7,421 bases of DNA from Candidatus Roizmanbacteria bacterium CG11_big_fil_rev_8_21_14_0_20_36_8 (GCA_002796045.1 PCVM01000038.1:1-7421); one strand, 5' to 3'; counted from the first letter of the stretch, positions 1 through 6,426 are shown. Program-made: numbers and translations. Notes: generated from the sequence alone by a model not told the origin.

Positions 1-183
1 TTTTCTTCAACAGTATATATAGATATTGACGAACAAGGTCGAATTGTCTTACCTCGTGGCTTGAGATTATTTTCTTCTATTTTGAAAAAAGTTGTTATAG
101 CTGGGGTGGGGGATCATTTTGAAATATGGAGTTTGGATCGATGGGAACTTTATATTAAAGAAATTAGTTCGGAGGAAAAGTAA
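1..183 (+). CDS. mraZ: MraZ transcriptional regulator, 3' part (5' end outside window)
   Basis: The last 60 codons of a MraZ protein are present; the family is usually about 140-150 residues, so more than half lies upstream of the window. The visible part is the second MraZ half-repeat: a DEQGR motif (visible residues 10-14) followed by IVLP, matching the family DxxxR signature, then a hydrophobic strand (KKVVIAGVGDHFEIW) and a WELY segment typical of the C-terminus. MraZ proteins belong to the AbrB/SpoVT fold class, form ring-like oligomers and bind direct repeats before the dcw operon, where they regulate its transcription. The operator would lie upstream and cannot be seen. The gene ends in TAA one base before the rsmH start, so the two are almost certainly co-transcribed. 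Frame and family are clear; regulatory behaviour here is inferred from the family. Confidence 0.93.
   Translation, partial: FSSTVYIDIDEQGRIVLPRGLRLFSSILKKVVIAGVGDHFEIWSLDRWELYIKEISSEEK
171..175 (+). promoter_or_regulatory. Strong Shine-Dalgarno site of rsmH
   Basis: GGAGG lies inside the last codons of mraZ, nine bases before the ATG at 185. It is the only strong Shine-Dalgarno site seen before any start codon in the window and it fixes the rsmH start. The same frame is open back to an ATG at 119, but that start would overlap most of the conserved end of mraZ and add 22 residues unlike an RsmH N-terminus. Confidence 0.85.
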
Positions 184-184
184 T

Positions 185-1018
185 ATGCACACATCTGTCT
201 TTAAAAATGAAGTTATGGAAGCGCTTAATATTTCTAAAGGAAAAGTCTTCATTGATGCAACTTTTGGCCAAGGAGGTCACTCAGAAGAAATAAAGTCATT
301 GGGTGGTATTGTTTTGGGAATCGAAATAGATCCTGATCAGGTCAAAAAATATAACGGGAATATTACCATTATAAATGGTAGCTTTGCCGATTTAGAGAAA
401 ATTGCTAAAGAAAACATAACTTTACCAATCGATGGAGTTTTGTTTGACTTTGGACTTTCTATGGTTCAACTAAAAGAAGGAAATAGAGGATTTTCATATC
501 GCTCTCAAGACGATCCTTTAGACATGCGGATGAGTAATAGGGGTCAAACAGTTGCAGAGTATCTCCATAGTACAGATGGTGAATCACTTCTTGAAGATAT
601 TATGAAATATTCTGAAGATGTTTATTCTCAAAAAATTGTTGACAATATCCTTAGATTTCGTAGTTCTAATAAATTTGAAAAAGTTTCAGATTTATTAAAA
701 GTACTTGATGAAGCAATGCCATATAGCGACTTGCGAGATCGTCAAAAAACCTACGCTAGAGTTTTTCAAGCACTCAGAATGGTCATAAATAATGAGCTTG
801 GTGCAATTACCAAGGGGCTGACGGGAGCGATAAAAATTGTTAAAAGTGGAGGTCGAATCGTCATTATTACATTTCACTCAATTGAAGATCGCTTAGTTAA
901 AAAATTCGCAAGAGACCACAAAGCGCAAATAAACTATATTCGAAATTCAGTATCATCTTCTCGAAAGCTTTTCAAATTTGAGAGGTCGGCAACGCTTAGA
1001 GTATTTACGAAATTATGA
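185..1018 (+). CDS. rsmH: 16S rRNA (cytosine(1402)-N(4))-methyltransferase RsmH (MraW)
   Basis: RsmH transfers a methyl group from S-adenosylmethionine to N4 of C1402 in 16S rRNA, near the decoding centre. The 277 residues start at HTSVFKNEVM, as expected for the family. SAM-binding motif I is DATFGQGGH (24-32), followed by GIEIDPD (45-51), DGVLFDFGLS (83-92), RGFSY (101-105) and PLDMRM (111-116). The middle domain ends in FQALRM (194-199) and NNEL (202-205), followed by TFHSIEDR (229-236) and a C-terminal SATLRVF segment. Differences from common RsmH are FDFGLS in place of DLGVSS, RQKTYARVFQALR in place of the HPATRxFQALR block, and a shorter tail before the last motif; usual length is about 300-315. 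Its TGA overlaps the ftsL ATG (ATGA). Identification is firm. Confidence 0.96.
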   Translation: MHTSVFKNEVMEALNISKGKVFIDATFGQGGHSEEIKSLGGIVLGIEIDPDQVKKYNGNITIINGSFADLEKIAKENITLPIDGVLFDFGLSMVQLKEGNRGFSYRSQDDPLDMRMSNRGQTVAEYLHSTDGESLLEDIMKYSEDVYSQKIVDNILRFRSSNKFEKVSDLLKVLDEAMPYSDLRDRQKTYARVFQALRMVINNELGAITKGLTGAIKIVKSGGRIVIITFHSIEDRLVKKFARDHKAQINYIRNSVSSSRKLFKFERSATLRVFTKL

Positions 1019-1287
1019 AAAAATCACTTAATTCAATAGCGCTCATTATAGTTCTGATCTTAATTGGAATTAATATAACTTTATTTATTAAAGGGATTAG
1101 ATTAAGTGACGATATTACGTATTATGAGAATGAACTTGGTGTACTAAAGGATGAGAATGATGAAATAGAACAACAGATCTACAAATTAGAGTCATACACG
1201 ATAATTGCATCACATGCTGCTGTGCTAAAGTACGGTAAATATAATGAACCAATATATTCACAGCGACCTAGATATGCTTTAAAGTAG
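1015..1287 (+). CDS. ftsL: FtsL/DivIC-like single-pass division protein
   Basis: This is a 90-residue protein with a short basic N-terminus (MKK), one hydrophobic segment at about residues 5-27, then a polar heptad-like stretch at about 30-58 (LSDDITYYENEL, DENDEIEQQIYKLE) that looks like a coiled coil. That bitopic architecture, together with its place between rsmH and ftsI, is how FtsL is recognised; primary sequence in this family is poorly conserved. FtsL normally pairs with FtsB/DivIC through the coiled coil and helps activate the FtsW-FtsI septal synthase at the outer face of the membrane. The last 30 residues (HAAVLKYGKYNEP...RPRYALK) lack the usual LGM-type ending and finish in a basic tail. 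The start overlaps the rsmH stop by four bases, with no Shine-Dalgarno site visible, which suggests translational coupling. The FtsL call rests mostly on context and topology. Confidence 0.8.
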   Translation: MKKSLNSIALIIVLILIGINITLFIKGIRLSDDITYYENELGVLKDENDEIEQQIYKLESYTIIASHAAVLKYGKYNEPIYSQRPRYALK

Positions 1288-1288
1288 G

Positions 1289-1294
1289 TATAAT
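1289..1294 (+). promoter_or_regulatory. TATAAT hexamer abutting ftsI start (possible leaderless promoter)
   Basis: An exact TATAAT lies in the 12-nt gap after ftsL, with five bases between it and the ftsI ATG. Standard sigma-70 spacing would put +1 near 1301, at the ATG itself. No convincing -35 hexamer is present at 16-18 bp. The only ribosome-binding signal is a weak AGGT overlapping the hexamer. It is one of four such cases in the window. Confidence 0.4.
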
Positions 1295-1299
1295 AACGT

Positions 1300-2955
1300 A
1301 TGAATAATCTTCGCGTAATCTTTATGTTCTTCATAATAGGTTTTGTAGCAATCACACTGCGTTTATTTTACATTCAAGCTATATCGCCTGAATTTTATTC
1401 TGCAGATTATACTACTACTTCAAAAATTCATCCAAATCGTGGTCGAATTCTTGATCGAAATTATGAACCGTTAGCGATCAATCAGACAAAATATTTATTA
1501 TATGCTGAACCAAAAAAAATTAAAAATCAAGACTATCTTGTAAAACTGCTAAGTACGGAACTTAAAATGGATGAGGCGACGCTTTCAGCACGTATTGACA
1601 TGTCAAAAGATTGGGTTGCTGTAGAGAGAAATATTTCAAAAGAAACGAAAGAGAAACTTGAAAAGCTAGATCTAGAAATGTTGGGTTTTGAGCCTACACA
1701 GGAAAGATTTTATCCTGAAGCATCCCTTGCTGCTCATTTAACAGGTTTTCTAGGAAAAAATAAAGAGGGTGAAAGTATTGGATATTTTGGAGTTGAAGGT
1801 TATTATGACAAAGACTTGTCTGGTTTTCCGGGTGTATTAAAGTCAGAGCGTGATATGTTTGGAAAAACTATTTTTATTGGTAATCAAGAAAGGGTTGATG
1901 CTGAAAATGGTCGTGATTTAGTTTTAACAATTGACAAATCAGTTCAACACATCATAAAAGAACATTTAAAAAAAGGAGTTGAAAAGTTTCAAGCAAAATC
2001 AGGTTGTGTGATAGTCGTCAAACCACAAACTATGGAAATTCTTGGACTTGTGTGCATCCCTGATTTTGATCCAAGTGAGTACTACGATTTTAAGAATTCA
2101 GATTTTTCAAATTGGCTAATATCTAGTGAATATGAACCAGGCTCTACTTTTAAGCCACTTGTTGTTGCAGCAGCTATTGAAGAGAAAAAGCTCAAGCCAA
2201 ATGATATATACAACGAGAAAGGTTCTATAAAAATAGGGGAATACTCAATTAGTAATTGGAATGATAAGTACGAAGGAAAAATTTCGATACAGCGAATTCT
2301 TGAAAAATCGTCAAATGTGGGCATGGTTTATGTTGGCGAAACTTTGGGCAAAGAAAATTTATTCAAATATATTAAAAAGTATGGATTTGGATCATATACC
2401 GAAGTCGATCTTCAGGGCGAGGTAACAGGTCAAGTCAAATCTATTGAAGAGTGGTATCCAATAGATGCCGCTACATTTTCATTTGGTCAAGGAATTTCTT
2501 TGACTGGTATGCAGTTAGTACGTGCATTTGGATCTGTTATAAATGGTGGATATCTTATGAGGCCATATATTGTTCGAGAAGTTATCGAAGATGGTATTAA
2601 AAAAATTCGTGAACCAAAAATTCAGGAACAGGTATTGAGTAAGAAAACCTCAGACACGATGAAAAAAATTCTTGTTTCGGTGGTGAATAATGCCGAAGCA
2701 ACATGGAAAATTCCTGAAGGGTTTACATTTGGAGGTAAGACCGGAACGGCGCAGATTGCGGTTAGTGGAACTTATGATGCTTCAAAAACTATTGCTTCAT
2801 TTATCGGATTTGCACCTGCAGACGAACCTGAATTCCTAATGTTAGTCGTTATCGATCAGCCAAAGACTTCCGAATGGGGCTCAGAAACTGCAGCGCCTTT
2901 ATTTTTTGATATAGCGAGTGAGCTTTTAGTTCACTTTAATGTGCAACCTCAGTGA
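1300..2955 (+). CDS. ftsI: Class B penicillin-binding protein / septal transpeptidase FtsI
   Basis: FtsI cross-links peptidoglycan stem peptides at the division septum, partnering FtsW. The 551 residues have the class B layout. A membrane anchor lies at about 5-27, then the periplasmic RGRILDR motif (47-53) that opens the dimerisation domain, then the LTGFLG and GYFGVEGYYD segment near 147-170. The transpeptidase domain has all three catalytic boxes: STFK (282-285, acylated Ser282, Lys285) inside EPGSTFKPL, SSN (337-339), and KTGT (480-483). The FGQGISLTGMQL region between the last two is also typical. Length is near that of E. coli FtsI (588), and no PASTA domain follows. Position after ftsL and before murE is the classical one, which favours FtsI over an elongation-specific PBP2. 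It ends in TGA, 30 nt before murE. Confidence 0.95.
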   Translation: MNNLRVIFMFFIIGFVAITLRLFYIQAISPEFYSADYTTTSKIHPNRGRILDRNYEPLAINQTKYLLYAEPKKIKNQDYLVKLLSTELKMDEATLSARIDMSKDWVAVERNISKETKEKLEKLDLEMLGFEPTQERFYPEASLAAHLTGFLGKNKEGESIGYFGVEGYYDKDLSGFPGVLKSERDMFGKTIFIGNQERVDAENGRDLVLTIDKSVQHIIKEHLKKGVEKFQAKSGCVIVVKPQTMEILGLVCIPDFDPSEYYDFKNSDFSNWLISSEYEPGSTFKPLVVAAAIEEKKLKPNDIYNEKGSIKIGEYSISNWNDKYEGKISIQRILEKSSNVGMVYVGETLGKENLFKYIKKYGFGSYTEVDLQGEVTGQVKSIEEWYPIDAATFSFGQGISLTGMQLVRAFGSVINGGYLMRPYIVREVIEDGIKKIREPKIQEQVLSKKTSDTMKKILVSVVNNAEATWKIPEGFTFGGKTGTAQIAVSGTYDASKTIASFIGFAPADEPEFLMLVVIDQPKTSEWGSETAAPLFFDIASELLVHFNVQPQ

Positions 2956-2969
2956 TATTAGAAATGCGG

Positions 2970-2975
2970 TATAAT
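2970..2975 (+). promoter_or_regulatory. TATAAT hexamer before murE (possible internal promoter)
   Basis: An exact TATAAT, preceded by GCGG, lies in the 30-nt ftsI-murE gap with ten bases before the murE ATG. The predicted +1 is near 2982, giving a leader of only about four bases. The gap has no Shine-Dalgarno sequence (the bases before ATG read CTCCAGA) and no clear -35 box. Confidence 0.42.
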
Positions 2976-2985
2976 TTACTCCAGA

Positions 2986-4218
2986 ATGAAAAGAGCCTTC
3001 CAAAAGTTGAAGAATATATACCACTTGTTAGTCGCGGTGGTTGCGAACGTGTACTACGGTTTTCCAAGTAGAAGTATTAAAGTTATTGGAATTACTGGAA
3101 CTGATGGCAAAACAACTACATCCGCTTTACTTCATCACATTATTTCTAAGTCAGGAAAAAAATCGTCTGTCTTGACCACAGTTTCTGCTAAAATTGGAAA
3201 GGAAACATTTGATACTGGTTTCCATGTAACGACACCAAATTCAATTCAAGTCCAAAGGTTTCTTCGAAAAGCAGTTGATGCTGACGACGAGTATTTCATA
3301 ATGGAAACGACTTCACATGCATTAGATCAGAATCGTGTTTTCGGAGTGAAGTATCTTTACGGAGTTATGACAAATATATCTCATGAACACCTGCAGTATC
3401 ACGTTACAATGAAAGACTATCTTTTGACAAAATGCAGATTGCTAAATCAATCTGAAACTGCAGTAATAAACGCCGATGACAATTCTTTTGAAGCGCTAAA
3501 ATCACATATTAATTCTGGGAAAGTAGTTCTCACATATGGCCTAATTAATAAGGCAGATTACAATCTTGATGTATCAACAGTTTTAGATTTTCCAGTTGCA
3601 AAGTTTAATAAATATAATTATTTAGCCGCATACACTGTTGCCGTCAAACTGGGACTTTCTAAAAATGAGATTATTTCTGCTATGAAAAGTTTTAAGATGC
3701 CTGAGGGAAGGATGGAAATTGTTTATTCGAATGAGTTTTCAGTAATCGTAGACTTTGCACACACGCCAGCTTCAATCAGAGAGGCTTTGACAGCAGTACG
3801 TGAAATGTATGGCGGCGGCCGCCTGATACATGTATTTTCGGCCGCCGCATTCCGAGATGATTTGAAAAGACCAATTATGGGTCGTGAAAGTGGTAAAGTG
3901 GCCGATCTTGTCATTTTGACTGAGGAGGATTACCGCACTGAGGATCCTGTAAAAATTGCTCAAGGCATTGCAGTCGGACTCGAAGAAGAAGGCTTCAAAT
4001 CTGAAAACGCAAATAGTTTTGGCGATAAGAATAATAAATATACCATCATAATAGACCGTTATGATGCCATCAAAAAAGCGATTAGCATTGCAAAGCCCAA
4101 GGATGTCATTCTCCTCACTGGAAAGGGTCACGAGAGAAGTTTAAATAGAAATGGTAAAGAATATCCTTGGAGTGAAGTTTCAAATGTGAAGAATATAATA
4201 ATGCACTCTGATGTATAA
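2986..4218 (+). CDS. murE: MurE-type Mur ligase lacking the N-terminal UDP-binding domain
   Basis: This is an ATP-dependent ligase adding the third residue (meso-DAP, L-Lys or another amine acid) to UDP-MurNAc-L-Ala-D-Glu. Only the central ATPase and C-terminal domains are present: P-loop GTDGKTTT (38-45), HVTTP (80-84), METTSHALDQNR (106-117), TNISHEHLQYH (129-139), probable carbamylated Lys149, NADD (162-165), DFAHTP (256-261), KRPIMG, and GKGHE (379-383). At 410 residues it is about 80 shorter than usual. Domain 1 is replaced by some 30 residues with a hydrophobic stretch (YHLLVAVVANVYYGFPSR); I remember similar short forms from CPR genomes. The specificity motif DNPR reads EDYR (314-317), with Arg kept, and the family GxGGxRD reads SAAAFRD (285-291). 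Third-residue choice is therefore uncertain. Its end overlaps pgeF by eight bases. Confidence 0.88.
   Translation: MKRAFQKLKNIYHLLVAVVANVYYGFPSRSIKVIGITGTDGKTTTSALLHHIISKSGKKSSVLTTVSAKIGKETFDTGFHVTTPNSIQVQRFLRKAVDADDEYFIMETTSHALDQNRVFGVKYLYGVMTNISHEHLQYHVTMKDYLLTKCRLLNQSETAVINADDNSFEALKSHINSGKVVLTYGLINKADYNLDVSTVLDFPVAKFNKYNYLAAYTVAVKLGLSKNEIISAMKSFKMPEGRMEIVYSNEFSVIVDFAHTPASIREALTAVREMYGGGRLIHVFSAAAFRDDLKRPIMGRESGKVADLVILTEEDYRTEDPVKIAQGIAVGLEEEGFKSENANSFGDKNNKYTIIIDRYDAIKKAISIAKPKDVILLTGKGHERSLNRNGKEYPWSEVSNVKNIIMHSDV
3811..3848 (+). repeat. GC-rich nested inverted repeat inside murE
   Basis: Arms 3812-3821 (GCGGCGGCCG) and 3839-3848 (CGGCCGCCGC) are perfect 10-bp reverse complements made only of G and C, around a 17-nt loop. 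The left arm overlaps a separate perfect palindrome, GGCGGCCGCC (3814-3823), and the loop holds another, ATACATGTAT (3826-3835). This stands out in an AT-rich gene. The arms encode GGGR (276-279) and SAAA (285-288). The structure is directly visible; any function is unknown. Confidence 0.9.
4194..4199 (+). promoter_or_regulatory. TATAAT hexamer before pgeF, inside murE 3' end
   Basis: An exact TATAAT lies within the last codons of murE, with eleven bases before the pgeF ATG at 4211. The predicted +1 is near 4206, giving a leader of about five bases. No -35 box is evident and no Shine-Dalgarno sequence precedes the start. It is the weakest of the four exact cases, since it lies in coding sequence and has the longest gap. 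Confidence 0.3.
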
Positions 4219-4888
4219 ATTTGAACAATATCAATTCAAATCTTCTTTATTTGATCAAAATACGATTCATGGCTTTGGAACAAAAGCATACGGCGATGCT
4301 AAAAAAAATTTGCGTAGTTTCATACAACCATATCAAACTCACGGAACTACTATTGAACATATAAATTCGACCGGGTTGGCAAAAGAATATTCTCAAAGTC
4401 CACCAAACGCAGATGGCCTCATTACAAATATTCCAAACATTACTTTGTCAGTGATGACTGCCGACTGTGTTCCGATAATATATTCTGATTCGACCAAAGG
4501 CATTATTGGAATAACTCATGGTGGGTGGAAAGGAACACTCTCAAATATTTCAGAAATTATGATTAGTAAATTTATATCATTGGGATCAAAAGTTGGTGAT
4601 ATTAAAGTTGCAATTGGTCCAGCTATTGGCACCTGTTGTTATGAGGTGTCTGACAACATTGCAAGTAGATATAAAAGTAATTTTGGGAGCTCCGTTGTCG
4701 ATAGTTTCAAAATCAACCTAATGCGAGCAAATTACATAAGTTTGCTTCGTACTGGATTATTGCCCTCTAACATTGACCGTGGATTTTTTTGTACATCTTG
4801 CCAAAGTAATAAATTTTGGTCGTATCGACGAGATGGTGGTATAATTGGAGAGATGATCTCATACGTTAAATTAAAATTTATGAGTTAG
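4211..4888 (+). CDS. pgeF: Peptidoglycan editing factor PgeF (YfiH / DUF152, 'laccase-domain' family)
   Basis: The 225 residues carry the full metal-site signature of the YfiH family: QTHG (42-45, His44), TADC (82-85, Cys85) and THGGWKG (101-107, His102), followed by IGPAIGTCCYEV (134-145) and a C-terminal CTSC...FWSYRRDGG segment. Family length is about 240-260, so this is a slightly short member. Proteins of this family were long annotated as polyphenol oxidase or laccase. In E. coli PgeF prevents wrong residues, notably L-Ser in place of L-Ala, from persisting at stem position 1, the position filled by MurC. Its location between murE and murC, overlapping murE by eight bases, fits that role better than any oxidase role. 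The ATG at 4211 is the earliest reasonable start. A purine nucleoside phosphorylase activity reported for some homologues cannot be excluded. Confidence 0.92.
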   Translation: MYKFEQYQFKSSLFDQNTIHGFGTKAYGDAKKNLRSFIQPYQTHGTTIEHINSTGLAKEYSQSPPNADGLITNIPNITLSVMTADCVPIIYSDSTKGIIGITHGGWKGTLSNISEIMISKFISLGSKVGDIKVAIGPAIGTCCYEVSDNIASRYKSNFGSSVVDSFKINLMRANYISLLRTGLLPSNIDRGFFCTSCQSNKFWSYRRDGGIIGEMISYVKLKFMS

Positions 4889-4913
4889 AAATTTATTCAT
4901 AATTTCACTTTTT
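4888..4913 (+). terminator. Weak hairpin plus T-run after pgeF (doubtful terminator)
   Basis: GAAATT (4888-4893) and AATTTC (4901-4906) form a 6-bp stem around a 7-nt loop, followed by AC and five T. The stem has only one G-C pair, so it would be a poor intrinsic terminator. It is listed because it begins on the last base of the pgeF stop codon, in the only spacer of the cluster. It may be chance in AT-rich DNA. Confidence 0.2.
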
Positions 4914-4979
4914 AAATTTACAATTTAGATTATTGAGTTTAGGATGAATAATAAGCAGAAATAAGATAAAATTAGCTAA
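4889..4979 (+). other. 91-nt AT-rich spacer between pgeF and murC
   Basis: This is the longest non-coding stretch in the window. It is strongly AT-rich and holds the weak hairpin at its left end and the -10-like TAAAAT at its right end. No open frame, tRNA-like element or known riboswitch pattern is recognisable. It may separate two transcription units: mraZ to pgeF, and murC onward. Confidence 0.6.
4967..4972 (+). promoter_or_regulatory. TAAAAT -10-like hexamer before murC
   Basis: TAAAAT (one mismatch to TATAAT) lies seven bases before the murC ATG, so +1 would fall at about 4979. No Shine-Dalgarno sequence is present in the preceding bases (TTAGCTAA), and no good -35 hexamer is visible at 16-18 bp. 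Unlike the other cases it sits in a real spacer, where a promoter is more expected. Confidence 0.4.
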
Positions 4980-6416
4980 ATGTTTGAGTCATACAAAAAA
5001 ATCTTCTTTGTTGGAATTAAGGGTGTCGCGATGGCTAACCTTGCACGAATTTTTACTCAACTCGGAAAGGAAGTGGCAGGCTCTGATCTTTCTTCAGAAT
5101 TCATTACAGAAAGTACGCTTTTGGATTTAGGTATTAAGATTATTAATGATTTTTCAGGTGATAAACTACCAGACGACATTGATTTAGTGGTTTATGCAGC
5201 TTCTCATGAAGGAATTAAAAATCCACAGGTTGTTGAAGCGAAAAAAAGAGGAATTGAAATTATTCATCAAGCAGTACTCATCGGCAAATTGTCCACTATG
5301 TTTTCAAACACTATTGCAGTAGCTGGTTGTCATGGAAAGACCACTACATCATCACTTTTGGCATATTTATTTATAAAACTTAAAATCGACTCCAGCCATC
5401 TTATTGGCGTTCCAACGTTTAATAATATTCCAGGTGGCAAATACAAGGGTAAAAACTTTTTTGTCGTGGAAGCTGATGAGTACGGGATGAATCCACCTGA
5501 AGACATTACTCCAAAGTTTCTTAAATTGTTTCCAGACTATGCGATAATCACAAATATCGATCACGATCACCCTGATATTTATAAGACTTTTGAAGATGTC
5601 GAAAAGTCTTTTAGTAAATTTATAGCAAACGTTGTAAATTCAATAAAATCTGATCCACGAATTGCGATTTGTGGAGATGATACGCGCCTTTTGAAGCTTT
5701 TTGATAATATTGAAAAAAATTTGTTTATCACTTATGGATTTGATGCCAAAAATGATATTTGGGCTGAAGAGATTATTTCAGATCATGACTCAACTAGATT
5801 CACAATTAACAGTCCAAGTTATAATATTAAAGGAAAGAAAATCACTGCCTCTATTTTCGGAGAAAAAAATGTTTTGAATATATTGGGGGCTATTTCAATG
5901 TTGTTAATTCTTGGATTTAAGATTGACGATATTGCTAACTTAATTGTGGGATTTACTGGTGCAAAAAGACGTTTTGAACTTGTTGTATCTGTTAATGGTT
6001 ATAAAGTTTTTGACGATTATGCGCATCATCCTAAAGAAATTGAGGCAACAATTGCAGCTTTTAAAAGTCGTTATCCTCAGTCACGATTGGTGATTATTTT
6101 TCAACCACATACCTATCTGCGAACTCGCGAATTGATGGCAGAATTTGTTAAATCGTTCAAAAAAGTAGAGCAAATTATTCTTTTACCGATCTTTAAATCG
6201 GCAAGGGAAGTTACCGATGATTCAGGTGTTTCATCTAGAATGCTTGAAAAAAAATCTATCGAGTCGGGAAACGTGCATGTTTATGCTGTTGAATCTGAAA
6301 AAGAAGCAATTAAAAAATTATCTGAAATTTTACAGATGGGAGATATTATCTGTACAATGGGAGCTGGGGATGTTTATAAGATGAAAAGTGAGATTGTTGA
6401 ATTGTTAGATTGTTGA
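4980..6416 (+). CDS. murC: UDP-N-acetylmuramate--L-alanine ligase MurC (with Mpl-like traits)
   Basis: MurC joins L-Ala to UDP-MurNAc using ATP, the first stem-peptide step, in the cytoplasm. All three Mur ligase domains are present in 478 residues, a normal length. The N-terminal nucleotide-sugar fold opens with GIKGVAM (12-18), where the family usually has GIGGxGM. The P-loop is GCHGKTTT (116-123) in place of GTHGKTTT. Then come EADEYG (164-169), NIDHDHPD (192-199), RRFE (330-333), DDYAHHP (345-351) and FQPHTYLRT (374-382). The EADEY box, followed by a longer insert and DHPDIY, resembles Mpl (muropeptide ligase) as well as MurC, whose box is usually EADESD. Position beside murB, murA and pgeF supports MurC, but activity on a preformed peptide cannot be ruled out. 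The last residues are encoded by an octamer repeat that also creates the TGA stop. Confidence 0.9.
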   Translation: MFESYKKIFFVGIKGVAMANLARIFTQLGKEVAGSDLSSEFITESTLLDLGIKIINDFSGDKLPDDIDLVVYAASHEGIKNPQVVEAKKRGIEIIHQAVLIGKLSTMFSNTIAVAGCHGKTTTSSLLAYLFIKLKIDSSHLIGVPTFNNIPGGKYKGKNFFVVEADEYGMNPPEDITPKFLKLFPDYAIITNIDHDHPDIYKTFEDVEKSFSKFIANVVNSIKSDPRIAICGDDTRLLKLFDNIEKNLFITYGFDAKNDIWAEEIISDHDSTRFTINSPSYNIKGKKITASIFGEKNVLNILGAISMLLILGFKIDDIANLIVGFTGAKRRFELVVSVNGYKVFDDYAHHPKEIEATIAAFKSRYPQSRLVIIFQPHTYLRTRELMAEFVKSFKKVEQIILLPIFKSAREVTDDSGVSSRMLEKKSIESGNVHVYAVESEKEAIKKLSEILQMGDIICTMGAGDVYKMKSEIVELLDC

Positions 6417-6424
6417 ATTGTTAA
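6393..6424 (+). repeat. Four tandem ATTGTTRR octamers spanning the murC stop
   Basis: The units at 6393-6400, 6401-6408, 6409-6416 and 6417-6424 read ATTGTT followed by GA, AG, GA and AA. Seen another way, GATTGTTGAATTGTTA (16 nt) is perfectly duplicated at 6392-6407 and 6408-6423. The array encodes the MurC C-terminus (IVELLDC), contains its TGA stop, and ends three bases before the murB ATG (6427-6429). Removing 16 nt would leave the murC and murB frames joined with no stop between them. Confidence 0.95.
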
Positions 6425-6426
6425 AA

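Noticed and set aside
119..184. Upstream ATG at 119 giving rsmH 22 extra N-terminal residues
   Set aside because: It lies within the conserved C-terminal part of mraZ, has no ribosome-binding site, and the extra residues do not resemble RsmH. ATG 185 has GGAGG nine bases upstream and starts with the family-like HTSV.
67..252. Short - strand open frames (67-252, 695-877, 2082-2324, 3723-3914, 5367-5570, 6374-6571)
   Set aside because: All are antisense to well-supported genes, with composition typical of reverse-strand shadows and no family resemblance.
3772..4131. 119-codon open frame on the - strand inside murE
   Set aside because: It is antisense to strongly conserved murE motifs (KRPIMG, EDYRTEDP), has no recognisable domain and no start signal; it is a shadow of murE codon use.
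1240..5825. Other exact TATAAT hexamers at 1240, 3613, 4840 and 5820
   Set aside because: They lie inside coding sequence (KYN, KYN, GGII and SYN contexts) and not near start codons; AT-rich sequence yields about this many by chance. 4840 could in principle serve murC but has no -35.
1016..6416. Possible alternative genetic code with TGA read as glycine
   Set aside because: TGA ends rsmH, ftsI and murC exactly at family-typical C-termini, and no in-frame TGA interrupts any conserved domain. The standard bacterial code fits.
6418..6426. TTG at 6418 as the murB start
   Set aside because: It adds only MLK from within the octamer repeat, has no ribosome-binding site, and an ATG follows three codons later.
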